The notes under the pieces were generated by a model, which saw only the letters and a list, made by a program, of their open reading frames with translations, ran no database searches and was not told the DNA's origin. A stretch of DNA of 64,000 nt from Fremontodendron californicum (Eukaryota; Streptophyta; Magnoliopsida; Malvales; Malvaceae), in assembly GCA_030761205.1 (NCBI GenBank), contig JAULJL010000025.1, forward strand, positions 1,684,001 to 1,748,000, read 5' to 3'. Of the stretch, positions 11,558 through 23,711 are shown in pieces. The position numbers were made by a program, and so were the translations under genes. Every line of letters starts with the position of its first letter. Within the stretch, counting starts at the first letter, position 1.

Positions 11558-11999
11558 TGTTGAGAAAAACTTAGAGTAGATAACTCTAATTTTACCACTC
11601 AAAGAAGAAAGTTTAGATTTTAGGAAAACTCACAAATGCTCACACTTCACTCTAGACTACACTCTTTAGAGAAGAACTCCTTAGGAAAACTTAAAACTTT
11701 TATTGCTTATTGAAGCTTACTACTTGATGATTTACAAATGCAAGGGAGGGGGGTATTTATACAATACCAAGACAAACACAAGCCACACAAATATAAAATC
11801 TAAATAAATTACAACCACCCATTGTTGTTTAATAACAACCACACATTTAAATCACACAACTACAACCACACATTAAACAACACAACTACAACCACACATT
11901 TAAATAACACAACTACAACCACACATTAAACCACACAATTGCAACCACACATTATTAGGCTTTTATCTTTTCCTTGAGCTGGTATTGGACAATTTAACA
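11558..11999 (-). mobile_element. Solo LTR of the same copia family, reverse orientation
   Basis: Read on the minus strand this 442-bp sequence begins TGTTAAATTGTCC and ends TTCTCAACA, matching the LTRs at 4459 and 9269 over their whole length with scattered substitutions and small changes in the 26-bp array. It is flanked by TTATA on both sides (11553-11557 and 12000-12004) and has no internal region, so it is a solo LTR left by LTR-LTR recombination. It is older than the intact copy. Confidence 0.95.
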
Positions 12000-12004
12000 T
12001 TATA

Positions 12005-13693
12005 TTCACCAAAACATGGCATTTGTTAATTGAACTGTTTCTGCATAAGGGAAAAGAAAAGAAAAAGAGAGACTAAAGTCTTGGTTATGTTACTGCTGTT
12101 TGTTGATAATAAAGATTCAGGGAGTTATAAGGTAAACTCTTTTACGGTAAATTTAAAATAAGTTTCATTACATATAAAAATGATAAATTTCATAAAGTTA
12201 TCATGTTTATAAGTAATTTTTTTTTTACATATTTATATGACAAATTACATATAAACATGACAAATTTATCATATATTCATATAATTTTTTTATTTATTTT
12301 ACATATAAATATAATAAATTACATATATAATAAAATTTACGAAAAACTCATTTTAAAAAATTGTTCTTATAATTTTTCTAAGATTCCTATCATAGTCCTA
12401 GCAAAAATCAAAGGTGACCCTACTAAAGTGGTCGCTGCTCCAAGCACTGAGGAGAGAAGGCACAAATCTAATCCTTGCTTTGCCCAATTGTCCACTTTCC
12501 TTTCGGTTGATGAACAAAAAAAATAAGGTCGGTGCACCGTGCATACATGTTTTGAATTATTTCTTACGATTCGAATTGTCGAATTTAAATAGAGATTTTT
12601 ATAATCCAAATTAACTCGATTTGAATTATCATTTATTTAATTTAAATTAATTAAATATATATAAATATTAATATAAAATTATTTTTTAAATAAAAAAATA
12701 ATTTTTAAATATGACTCGAATCAAACTTAAACAAAAAATATATATATTTTGAATTCGAATTAGATATGATAATATTAGATACAACATGAAAAAAAAAATT
12801 AAAAACACGATACGAAAAAAATATGAATACAATAATAATACACGAATGTCTCAAAATCTATATAACATGAATTATTAAATTATAAAAATTTATATAAATA
12901 TAAAAGATTTTACTAATGAATGTCCTAAAAATACTCTTTAAGGTTAATAAAATATTTTAAACATAATTATAAAATAACAAAATATACAAATATAATACAA
13001 ATATATAAATTATGAGATCTAATCCAAATTTAATCCGACTCATAGAGAGTTTTAAATCGGTGTCATCTGACTATTTAAATGAACAATAAAAAGAAAGACC
13101 CATTCACAAAATTATAGGAGGGGGGTATAATTGTCTTTCCAAATCCAGAGCTTATCCAATCAGTGGGGCAACCAGAATATGCCACTTGGGAGCTTCTTTT
13201 GACAACAAGTAAAAGGACTGTAATTTTTTTTATAAAAAAACCAGACAAATCTTGTTGGGAGGAGAAGATGGTGGGGCTTTCGGGCATCACGGATTTATAG
13301 GGATTAATTATTTAATATTAATATATCCAAAAAAAAATATATAATCATACTTTAATTACCTTTCCTCCAAAACAGAACAGGCTCACAAAATTACGATACT
13401 GCGCTGCCTCATCATCTCAGATGTGGCTTCACTCACCCTTTACACCTCACTTGGTTTGACTTTGACCCAAAAAGCAGCTGTTTGATCTCATATTATTAAT
13501 TATTCTACAAAATCAAGTGTTACAAATCATATTTGGGATACCCATAATTTTCTTTTCTTTTATTATCTTATCTTATCCATTAATTAATTTAATTAATTTT
13601 TTTTAATCAAAGATTTAGAAGAAGCCTAAAGCAAAATAAAATAGGTAAAAAAAGGTTTATTATGTTTATCAAGCTTTGCTTTGGTATAAAATA
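12005..13693. other. AT-rich intergenic DNA upstream of the kinase gene
   Basis: No gene is supported. About 12150-12340 repeats the CATGTTTATAT motif in inverse orientation. A less AT-rich stretch at 12370-12540 has open frames on both strands but no recognisable protein. 13080-13310 and 13370-13460 are moderately GC-richer and may be upstream regulatory DNA. Confidence 0.45.
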
Positions 13694-13704
13694 ATCCCAC
13701 ATCG
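13694..13704 (+). promoter_or_regulatory. snRNA-type upstream sequence element (USE) match
   Basis: ATCCCACATCG is a perfect match to the plant snRNA USE consensus RTCCCACATCG. It is followed by an 11-bp palindrome (TGCGCAGCGCA) and AT-rich DNA, but I see no snRNA downstream and no convincing TATA box at the expected spacing. The same string also occurs by chance and in repeats, so function is doubtful. Confidence 0.25.
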
Positions 13705-13993
13705 GCCTGATGGAGTGGTGCGCAGCGCACTACACCATTAAATATTCTTGCGGAACCAATAAAAAAATGTTTCAAAAATTAATGAAAATATATTTTATAT
13801 ATTTTAGAGTGAGTGAGAGAAATATTTTTTTATTTTATTTTTTATTTTGGAAAAAGAAATCAGCTCCTTTTCTTATTAAATGTTAAATCTGCGTATCCTT
13901 ATAAACTCAACGTAAACGAAAAGCAAAATATCATCACATTCACGCCTTTCCTTGCCTTGCCTTGCCCTTTTGGCTTTTATTTTTCTTTTTTCA

Positions 13994-16900
13994 ATGGTAA
14001 TGGAAGTGGATAACGAGAGTTGCGGGAGCAAAGCGAACGACACGTCGCCGTTGCAGAGCCGCAAACAGCGGCAAAAGCTCGACGTGTACAATGAGGTGCT
14101 CCGGCGACTTCGAGAATCCGACATAGAAGAGGCCAATCGCCCCGGCTTCGAAGACGAACTTTGGACTCACTTCAAACGTCTCCCTACTCGGTATAACCTT
14201 TTACATTTTTTTTCCTTTTAAATTTACTACATGCATAAGATACTAGTGACATTTTCACATAATTTTTCTTATATCTATATCTTTTGTAATAGATGTTTTG
14301 TGATTATGAATGTTTTTTGATCGATGTACTGAATCTCAGATACGCTTTTTTTTTTTTTTTTTTGAATTTTGTGCTTTGAAGAATATATAGCGTTTGGAGT
14401 TAAGGAACTGTTTGGCTTATTGTTATGGTTAAATTAGTAGCGCTTGAAATGCAATTTTCTTGCTTAAGGTTTTGTTGTTATTTTTTATTAGTGGATTATT
14501 ATCGTGTTATTACTTTTTTTTTTTTCAATTCTTTATTGTTTTTTGATGCTTGGCTTGCTGCCGATAAGATCAGAAACAAGTAGAGTGAAGCAGATCTGAT
14601 AGTTTCTTCTTTTTTTTTTCAATTTTCATTTTTTTTTTGGAAAATTGAATATTCTGATTTTTTTTGAATTAATAAATAGTTGTTTTAATTAAGCGTGAGT
14701 TAATACATTGCAGCTATGCGTTGGATGTGAACGTGGAAAGAGCAGAAGATGTTCTTCTGCACAAGAGGTTACTGCATTTGGCTCATGATCCTGCCAACAG
14801 ACCAGCAATGGAAGTTCATCTCGTGCAGGTGACTTGCTTTTTTTTTTTTTTTTTTGTTACATTTCATAACTAGTCATTGCGATTTGCTCTACATTTTTAG
14901 CATAAATGAAAAGATTGTTATTGCTAAACACTAATTTCACTGTCATTCTTAGATTGATAGGAGGTCTATGGTTAATGTAAGAGTCATGTGATGTGGTGTA
15001 CCTTGCCTATCAGATTTTGGAAAATTAAAAGTTGTCAGATCCCACTTCTCACTACCTAACTTTTTTAGATTATTAGAAACACTCATTGTATACGATATTA
15101 CATTATATGTACAAGGGTTATTATTATATATGTGCGAAAATTTGGAAGTTGAAATAATATTTCGCTGTTTTGGAGCTCCAGTCCTATGGTGTGTTGCAAA
15201 ATTAAAGTTGTTCTTCGCATTGTATAATCAAGCAACTCTATTCAGTTGGTTAGATTGCTTTATCTTTGATGTTTGGAAAATGCGTGCGGAAGTGCATGCA
15301 TCATTTTTCATTAATAAGTGTTAGGTATATGGTTTTGGACTTTGAAGTTAACTTGATTTGCCCAAATCTCGGTAGGCTACTATAAAGGTTTTTGTTGCCT
15401 GTAGTTGTCACTTAGAAAACACCTTGTCCAGTTGGTCTTGACTTTGTCTCAAATTTAGTTGGCTGAAGCTGACTTATTCTTTCGGTTTGTGTCTGTATAC
15501 TTCATCTTCACATCATGGAGGTCAGTTTTCGTGTTGTCTCTTCTATTCATGGTAATGGTGGAAAGATAGGGAGAGATGCTTGTGAACTTAGAATGTTCTT
15601 TAACATAATAATGTTTGATTGCTTGTTGGCATTGGTAGATGCATTTTGACTATTTATTTCAATTGTAAATTGGTCCTTTTAAAGCTTACGCTTAGAATTA
15701 AGTTATAGTTGTCAATAAACACATCAATTATCTAGTTGACAATTGCAGTTGCTACTACTATCATCCTGTTCCACTTGCACATGCTTCATTATTTGGGTCA
15801 TAAACTATGAATGAGATTATGAAGCTAACTGATTGTAAAATGTTCTATTTGATATAACATGCATAATTGACACTGTTAGCAGTTTAATTTAAATGATTTC
15901 CAAACACATTTGTTATTCATTTTTCTCACTTTGTAAACCCTGACCATGTGATTTCTTATGCAGTTCAATGTTATTTTTAAAGTGCATTTGTCTCACTCTC
16001 CGATGGATAACTTTACATATTTTTTTCTATTTGATATTGCTTTGTACCCACCTCTGGATATATTCATGTGAGCATCTTGCAGGTTTCTTCTAAACATTCA
16101 AGTTCTGAATTTGAATTGATTTGTCGTTTAAATGTCATAACCTATAGGTCCCAGCTCTTGATTGTTTTCAAATGTTCTGATACTTTGTTCTAAACTTTGT
16201 TTATAGTCAAATGTATCATGATGGTAACGTGCTTGTGTAGGTCCAATCTATTACTGATGGGAGTTTAGCTAATTCTACTCTTTCAAACCCACTGTGTGAG
16301 GAATCTGCACAAAGTTCTTCGAAACAGTCTAGCAGACAGAGGTTTGCTTTTATTGTTCATTTTGCACATTGACTGATGTTGTTAATGATGCTGACAATTC
16401 TAGCTGGCTTTTCAATTGTCAGCATACATCCACCACCTGCCTTTGGCTCATCGCCTAATCTTGAAGCCCTTGCACTTGAAGCAAATAAGTCTCAAGATCA
16501 AGATGAAGATAGTCCTGTACATGCCAATTCATATTTTTCCCGGTATTTATTTATGTTCTAAAATGTCCTTCGACGAGGGCTGATTGTTTCTACTAAGATT
16601 TTGGTTAAGTAGGTGGTAGTTTGGTTTTTTGGACTTGGTCATCTTATCATTTTTGAAAATTATATCTTAGGTTCTTTTAAATATTTAGTAGTGCATTAAT
16701 TGATAAGGTCTTGTAAAGGTTCAATTTTTCTTACCTCAGAGCCATGCTTCCTAACCCGCTATCTTTTGTTGACTTTAGTTTTAGGTGTGCTTTTGCACAT
16801 TCGTGTGCTGACATCTATCGTCATATTCAGCTTTCATCTGTCTGCCTTACTGTTGTCAGACTGATACTTGTGTCAATTTTGGTGATGCTTTATATACTTT

Positions 16901-19900
16901 CTATCCATTTGGATGGTGAAATTTACATTCTTTTCTAATTGTTGCTGTGCAGGCCCATGCATGAAATTACATTTTCAACAGAAGACAAACCAAAACTTCT
17001 CAGTCAGGTATATGATAGGTTTGTTTGTCAAATTAGAAGTGTAATTTTTATTTATCATCTGTTATCTTGAAGTTGTTGCTTTAAGAACTTGGATGATTAC
17101 ACTCTTAGATTCTTTTGGAATAAAATAACCATAAAAACAATGCACCTTAGGTTCCGTATGAGCCCTTGGTTCAATCAACTGGCAGTGCATATATATTGTT
17201 CTCTGGCTAGTCATTTTGCACGTAAAAACAACTAGTATTTTATTGTTATCCGCACTTGAGTTACTCCACTAGAGAGTCCTTGAGCTTATATGTGAAATGC
17301 ACATTTTTTAAATATTTGACCATGCAATATTGCTTCTCATTCCGTTGGGTCATGCCCATGTAATACTTGCAGTTGACTGCATTGCTTGCTGAGATTGGGC
17401 TGAACATCCAGGAAGCACATGTATTTTCCACAGTCGATGGTTACTCCTTAGATGTTTTTGTTGTTGATGGTTGGCCTTATGAGGTACTTTTCATTGTAAT
17501 ATCTTACTTCTCTAGCTATAGACATAGTTGTTTCATACAATGACCATTTAACTAAAACTAAAAAAAATAACAGCTATCATGATTGGTTTTTCAAAATTTA
17601 TGTTTATCTGTCAATATTGTATAAACTATCTGTGTCCTCAACTTATGAATTCTTCCATTTGTTAATATATAGGGTAATTATTTTTGTTTTCTTGGGACTC
17701 ATATTTAAAATTCCATTTAGAGAACTAGATGAGTGCTTATTGCTGTACTGAATTGGTTTAAGGTTTGATATTAGAAAATTATAATTTTTTTAGAAATTGC
17801 TTGACGGACTTGTGATATGAAATTGTCAGGAAACGGAGCAGCTTAAAGTTGCTATAGAAAAGGAAGTCTTAAAGGCTGAGGTAATTCCCTACTGCAGTTT
17901 TATCTGTGTTCATATTACTTATGAGACTTTGAAAGTTATCTAGGATACTATCTCTGAAAGATCTTTCTTTCTTTTTTGTCAAGGTGTTTTAATTCCCACA
18001 ACACTAGTGATTAATATGGAATGCTGTGGTGTTAGTCCTATCAGCAAAGCTTAAATTCACTTGCACTGAGTGTGCTTATCATTTTTATCTTTCCCTCTAG
18101 CTTTCCAAGTGGAGCACTGCATGATAATACTTACAAAATCGATCAGCTGTAAATAGGCCCTTCTGTTACTTGAAATGTTTCAAATTTTACAATATCATGA
18201 TACAATGTTCATTTCCATGCATCTTTAGACCCTTGCATTTTTCTTCGCTGGGGGTTTACATGAGTTGAATGGTCAACTAGTTTAATAATGGCAGGCTTGG
18301 TGACAGAAAATAATTCATACAACCTTAACATTATGAACTAAGCTCTCTTGAGCTCTGCTCCCCCCTCCCTCCTCTCAAGGTTTATGATTAATGGGCTTCG
18401 AATCCTAATTGGTTAATATGTGTCTTGTGATCTGCATAAACTCTTTGGATGTGTCCTGTGCTCTCTTCTTTCTGATGTTCCATTGATAAGTGATTGGTTC
18501 AATTATAGGTAAGGTGTATATGCTGAAATGCTTAATGTTTACAGAGAAATAGAAATTTTTAATGTGAGAGTAGGAATTTATTAGCTAAAAGTTTGTGCTT
18601 AAATTATGAGCAACTCAAATCAGACTTTTCTTTCAATGTGTTTTTTGTAGAAGCAATCTTGGCTGAAGCAACATTCCTTTTCTCCTACGAGGGACCATGA
18701 GGAAATGGGCACCAATGGTGATCAGAATTATGTGGCAATTCCTAATGATGGGACTGATGTTTGGGAACTTGACCCTAGACACTTGAAGTTCGAGAACAAT
18801 GTTGCATCTGGGTCATATGGCGATTTGTAAGTGAATTAGTAACTTTATGATTGAGTTTTTTTTTTTTTGGAGCTTTAATATAATTGTCATTTTTAACCTG
18901 TTTTAGGTATAAAGGTACTTACTGTAGTCAGGAAGTGGCTATTAAGGTTCTCAAGCCAGAGCGTATAAATACTGATATGCAGAAAGAGTTTGCCCAGGAA
19001 GTTTTTATCATGAGGTTTAGAATTATTCTTTTGGATGACTCCATTAGTTCTAGGAATAATCTGTTCCTTTAATCAACAATTTCCTTCAAAATTTGCAGGA
19101 AAGTTCGGCATAAGAATGTTGTACAATTTATTGGTGCATGTACCAAACCTCCAAGCTTGTGTATTATAACAGGTAGGCTTCTGATTCTTTAGTTGTCTTT
19201 ATTGACTTGATGAAAGTGAGGTTTAAGATTTATGGTTTTTCCATCTCTTGGTTATTATTTTCTAAATGAAAGAAAGTATTAATGTTAGCTTTCTTTCTGT
19301 GTCTTTTTTGCCTTCTCCTTTCTTTTCTCTCTGCAGAATTTATGTCTGGTGGAAGTGTATATGACTACCTTCATAAACAGAAGGGTATTTTCAAGCTTCC
19401 ATCCTTACTTAAAGTTGCAATAGATGTTTCCAAAGGAATGAACTACTTGCACCAAAATAATATAATCCATAGGGATTTGAAGGCTGCCAATCTTCTAATG
19501 GATGAAAATGAAGTAAGATGCTTAAAGTTGCTTAAGTTTGTTCTTTCAACTGACTTAAGCTTGTCCTTAATTAGTCCTTTCCTGAAATCTTGCTTGAGAA
19601 CAAATTTTCTCTCCTAAAAACATGGTCATGCTATAATTCATTGTTATCAAGTCAAATTTAATGCTTTCACTCTATGTTTACTATCTTGATAAACATCTAT
19701 TACATGCTTTACATACAGGTGGTTAAGGTTGCTGATTTTGGGGTTGCTAGAGTGAAATCTCAATCTGGAGTTATGACGGCTGAAACTGGAACATATAGAT
19801 GGATGGCTCCTGAGGTGAGCTTGAAACTCTTCCATGAATATTCCTAACTTGGTGTCTCATGAATTGTAAAGAAAAAAAAAAATGAAAACAATGGATTGAT

Positions 19901-21148
19901 ATGGCATTAGATGCAATATGTTATTTTCCTGGAAATGTGGTTTGGCTTAATGAAGCTAGCTGATTCAATCATTAATATCCATTAAAAATTAAATTAGAGA
20001 AGTGAAATCCTTGATTGAACCATAATATAGGTCACGTTCTTTATCGACTTTTTTACCAAAGTTCATCTAAGCTAGGTATTTTAGGCTTTTAGTTATTTTT
20101 TGTTGATAGTTTAAAGTGCTTCAATTGTTCTCCAAGATATGAGACATTTTGAGAAGGCAAATAATAATTGTCTAAAGTAACATTCAGGAATTGGTTTACT
20201 TGCCTTATTGTTATCTTCACTTATTTTTCTTTATTACGACTAGAAAGGAAAGAGGTTTGTAGCTTGATCAGTTTGCTCTCCTTGTTCATTGTTTCTTTTA
20301 TTCTCTTCTTTAGATAAATCGGTAGTAGCATTAATCCATTTAGTTAAGATTATTATTCCTACTCTAATCGGTTGTTCATCTCATCATTTTCTTACAACAG
20401 TTCTTTTGCATTGAAGGTTATTGAACACAAACCATATGATCACAAGGCCGATGTTTTCAGTTTCGGAATTGTATTATGGGAGTTGTTAACTGGAAAGGTA
20501 TTGCTTAGTCACTATCTTTTCTTTGATATGTTCAGGTTATATATGCATAAAGATGTGTGCTAGTTTCTCATACTTGGTTGGTTCCCATGGTTACCTTGAT
20601 TTTGTTTGATTGTCAGCTTCCATATGATTACTTAACCCCATTACAAGCAGCTGTTGGAGTAGTTCAAAAGGTATGTCATAAGTTTTTCTTAATTTAATCT
20701 TGGTAATGAGTACTAGACCACAACTTTTAGAAAAAAAAGTTTCTTCCCTCCCTATCAGCCTAAAAGAAAGCAGGAGAAAAAAATCATGATAACGAAAAAG
20801 CCATTGAAGGATTATTTTCATAGTGCTTGCAGTGTTGTACCTACGCCTTTGACCTTAGATAACAAAAACGTCTCAAACCCTTTCGGGCGAAACGCATTTG
20901 ATCAGGAGGCGTAAAAAAAGCCCGTTTAATTGAAGTTCTCTTTAATTTCTTTTATTTTAATTAGATATACCTTTACTAGTAAGAAAAGGGATAGTACCAA
21001 ACTCTCTACTTCTCAATATTTAAATATTCAACAATAGACATGGGACTATAAGGAAATCATGCATATTGAGCAAAAAAAAATTTGCATGTTTTGTAGATAA
21101 ATTATACCACTTTTTAGAGTTTATTATCATAATTATATATTTTAAGCT

Positions 21149-21187
<39 letters not shown>

Positions 21188-22030
21188 ACATATATACATA
21201 TTGCGTCTTACTTACTCAGTTGAGGTTTTTTTTTTTTGCCTTGCGCTTAAAGCAATATAAAAGTTTTAGCGCCTAGAGTGCGCCTTGCGCCCTTGACATC
21301 ATTGAGTGCTTGGAATAATATTATTATCACATAGAAGTAATCACTTTTTCATTGACATTGATTCTAGGGCCTACGTCCGACAATTCCAAAGAACACTAAT
21401 CCAAAGCTTGCTGAACTGCTTGAGAGATGCTGGCAACAAGATCCGGCACTAAGACCTGATTTTTCTGAAATTATAGTGATTTTGCAGCAAATTGCCAAGG
21501 AGGTTTGTTTTTATTCTCTCTGCCCATGACCTTGTTTTCCTTTGTATGATTTTTTTGGGGGAATACGGTTAGGGGTATCCCGAGGCTTTGCCTTGGCCGC
21601 ACTCCCCCACATTGGCCTGGATTTTATTCCGGGAGTGCTTCCTACAAGGATTGAACCCGGATTAACAAGGATCGATCTTAGGTTTATGATTTATTCACAT
21701 AGTACTTCTAGTGTTTGCTTTCATTTTTACCTTTTTGTACATATACACAAAAAGCCTTTAATATGGTTGCCTCGAGTCATTGGATTGATGGTTTCATTTT
21801 GATGACCTATATTTTGAAACAGTTCATGCACTCTCTTGTCTCTTACCTTTTTCTGAAGCACCATCTGGACATCTTCCAGTTTGTGAATACAAATAGTGAA
21901 TAATGAATATCTATATCAAATCTTAACACCGGATAAGTTCGTAAAACAGGTAGGAGATGAAGGTGAGGACCGGCGTAAAGAGAAATCTTCCGGAGGATTT
22001 TTGTCTGTCCTTAGAAGAGGCAACCACTAA
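13994..22030 (+). CDS. STY46: ACT-domain dual-specificity kinase, STY46/STY17/STY8 type (576 aa)
   Basis: Sixteen coding exons join in frame to 576 residues: 13994-14190, 14714-14828, 16241-16341, 16423-16542, 16953-17007, 17373-17483, 17830-17880, 18651-18826, 18907-19014, 19099-19172, 19337-19512, 19719-19814, 20417-20497, 20617-20670, 21368-21502, 21950-22030. The N-terminus MVMEVDNESC is characteristic of the family. An ACT domain (about 180-245; TAEDKPKLL-like start, VDGWPYE end) precedes a Raf-like kinase domain: glycine loop GSYGDLYKG (304-312), ATP lysine K322 in VAIKVLKP, HRDLKAAN with D416, DFG at 434-436, WMAPE near 460. Arabidopsis members are cytosolic kinases that phosphorylate transit peptides of chloroplast-bound preproteins; the role here is inferred from similarity. 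No broken motif is seen. Intron 14 holds a hAT-like element. Confidence 0.95.
20830..21304. mobile_element. hAT-like non-autonomous element in intron 14 of the kinase gene
   Basis: The 475-bp insertion is flanked by the perfect 8-bp duplication AGTGCTTG (20822-20829 and 21305-21312). Its ends CAGTGTTGTA and (reverse complement) CAATGATGTC are similar short inverted repeats. The interior has GCGCC-rich ends, an AT core with an (AT)n run, and no coding capacity. An 8-bp duplication and CA-start ends point to the hAT superfamily. Confidence 0.7.
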
Positions 22031-22640
22031 GGTAGACATGTTATACAGTGATGTTTATAACCTAATCACAGGTTTTTTTATTTTTAACTATGTTGGCCAT
22101 TCCCAGCATTTTCATTAGCACTGTACAATATTTATATTCAGTTCTGGTTTCTTAATTTTTTTTTGGATTTTCATGTTTCTCCTATGATTTATCGACTTCT
22201 ATGTCCATTCTTTAACCTGTCATTTCCTTTTCTTTTTTTTTTTTTTTTTTTTGGCTTTAATTTATCAATCTATAACAAATTAATTTCTCCTATAGAATTT
22301 TGACCTAATTCAGGATTTAACCTCAATTGGAGGAGCGCATATTGTTGCGTCAGCTTAATTACCCATATGCATGTATACGGAAGCTTCTTAATGCTGAGCT
22401 TACCACATGCTTGTGTAATAAATTGAACCTCATTCAACAAAATTAGCAAATTACTTAAAACACAAATTCTTTAAAAATCCAAAATTTTAATTCAATAATA
22501 AATTTATAAAAAAAAATTTACTTAAAATTGTTGAAGTAAAATTATCATAGGTTTTATTTTATTAAAAAAATATGAAAAAAACAATAGAAAAAGAAAAGAA
22601 AAGTAGATGGTTCAAGATAATTAGGGTCGGGTCATCTATA
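22031..22640. other. 3' UTR and downstream DNA of the kinase gene
   Basis: AT- and T-rich sequence after the stop codon, probably including the 3' UTR. No other gene is seen. Confidence 0.5.
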
Positions 22641-23327
22641 AGGCTGTAAATGAACCGGACTTAAACGAATAAACCTATGTTCGTGTTCGTTTATTTATTT
22701 TTGAGCTTGTTCGTGTTCGGTTCGTGTTCGTTAAGGATTTAAAATTGTGTTCAACTTTTGTTCGTTTAAAATTAAGTGTGTTCGTGTTCGTTTATATAAT
22801 GTTCATGAACAAGTTCATTTAAATTAAATAAACTTGTTCGTGAACATTAAATGAACATGTTCATGAACATATAATCGAACATGTTCGCGAACAATTAAAA
22901 TTATGTTCATGAACAATAAACAAATAAATCTAAACAATTTTAACAAACAAATAAAAAAATAAATCAATTTTAAATTATTATTATTAAATATAAAATAATA
23001 AAATACAAAAGTAATTAAATTAAATTTATTATTAAATTATTAAATTTAAGTGTTAAATAATATTAATTATATTATAAGTAAATAAAATAAAATAAAAAAA
23101 CATAAACGAGTTTTAAATAAACTAATAAACGAGTTTTAAATGAACGATAAACGAGTTTGTTCGTGAACATAAACAAATCGAATACACATCTGTTCGAATT
23201 TGGTTCGTTTAATAAACGAACATTAAAATTATGTTCATAATCGTTTATTTAACTTAATAAACAAACATAAACAAACAGAAATCAAACGATTTACGAACAG
23301 TTCATCGAACGTTACGTTGGTTTACTG
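22641..23327. repeat. GTTCGTGAAC-rich palindromic MITE-like repeat
   Basis: The stretch begins GGCTGTAAATGAACC and is packed with short palindromes (GTTCATGAAC, GTTCGTGAAC) and inverted copies of TTCGTGTTCGTTTA. The right end, read in reverse (CAGTAAACCAACGTAACG), resembles the left end only loosely. Flanks ATCTATAA and ATCTAAAC may be a decayed 8-bp duplication. It is non-coding and likely an old hAT-related MITE. Confidence 0.5.
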
Positions 23328-23711
23328 ATCTAAACCTTGAAAGCTTCCTTCTAAGCAAATTTTGACCCTTGATAATGCCACGTGTCAAATCGTAATTGAA
23401 CATCTCTTTATAAAAACAATAATCAAGAAACGCCTCTGTTTCGTTTTTAATTTGACGTACGTGTAATCGTGTACATTAACACAGAAAATCTACGTACAGA
23501 AACTAATATAAAAATGGCAGAGAAAACGCCTTTGCTGTATTTCGTTCTTTTGATAGAAAAAAAAAAAAAAGAAAAGAAAAAACTGTAAATCCAACACAGA
23601 GAACCTTTTTTAAACTTGTTTGGGTTTCAATTGCAAATCAAAGTTGATTGAATTTAATTCTTTTTTTTTTTTTTATAAAAATATTTCTAAAAAAAACAAT
23701 TTTTTTAATTG
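23328..23711 (+). promoter_or_regulatory. Upstream region and 5' UTR of the WD40 gene
   Basis: Contains ATGCCACGTGTCAAA at about 23376-23390, a G-box-containing ACGT element, followed by AT-rich sequence and a T-rich leader before the start codon. No gene is seen. Confidence 0.35.

Noticed and set aside
13694..13760. Possible snRNA gene after a perfect USE motif
   Set aside because: No U-snRNA sequence or correctly spaced TATA box follows; kept only as a weak motif.
21555..21690. GC-richer repeat-like stretch in intron 15 of the kinase gene containing GGATTGAACCCGG
   Set aside because: A B-box-like string is visible on the minus strand but I found no A box, ends or duplication, so it is not listed as an element.
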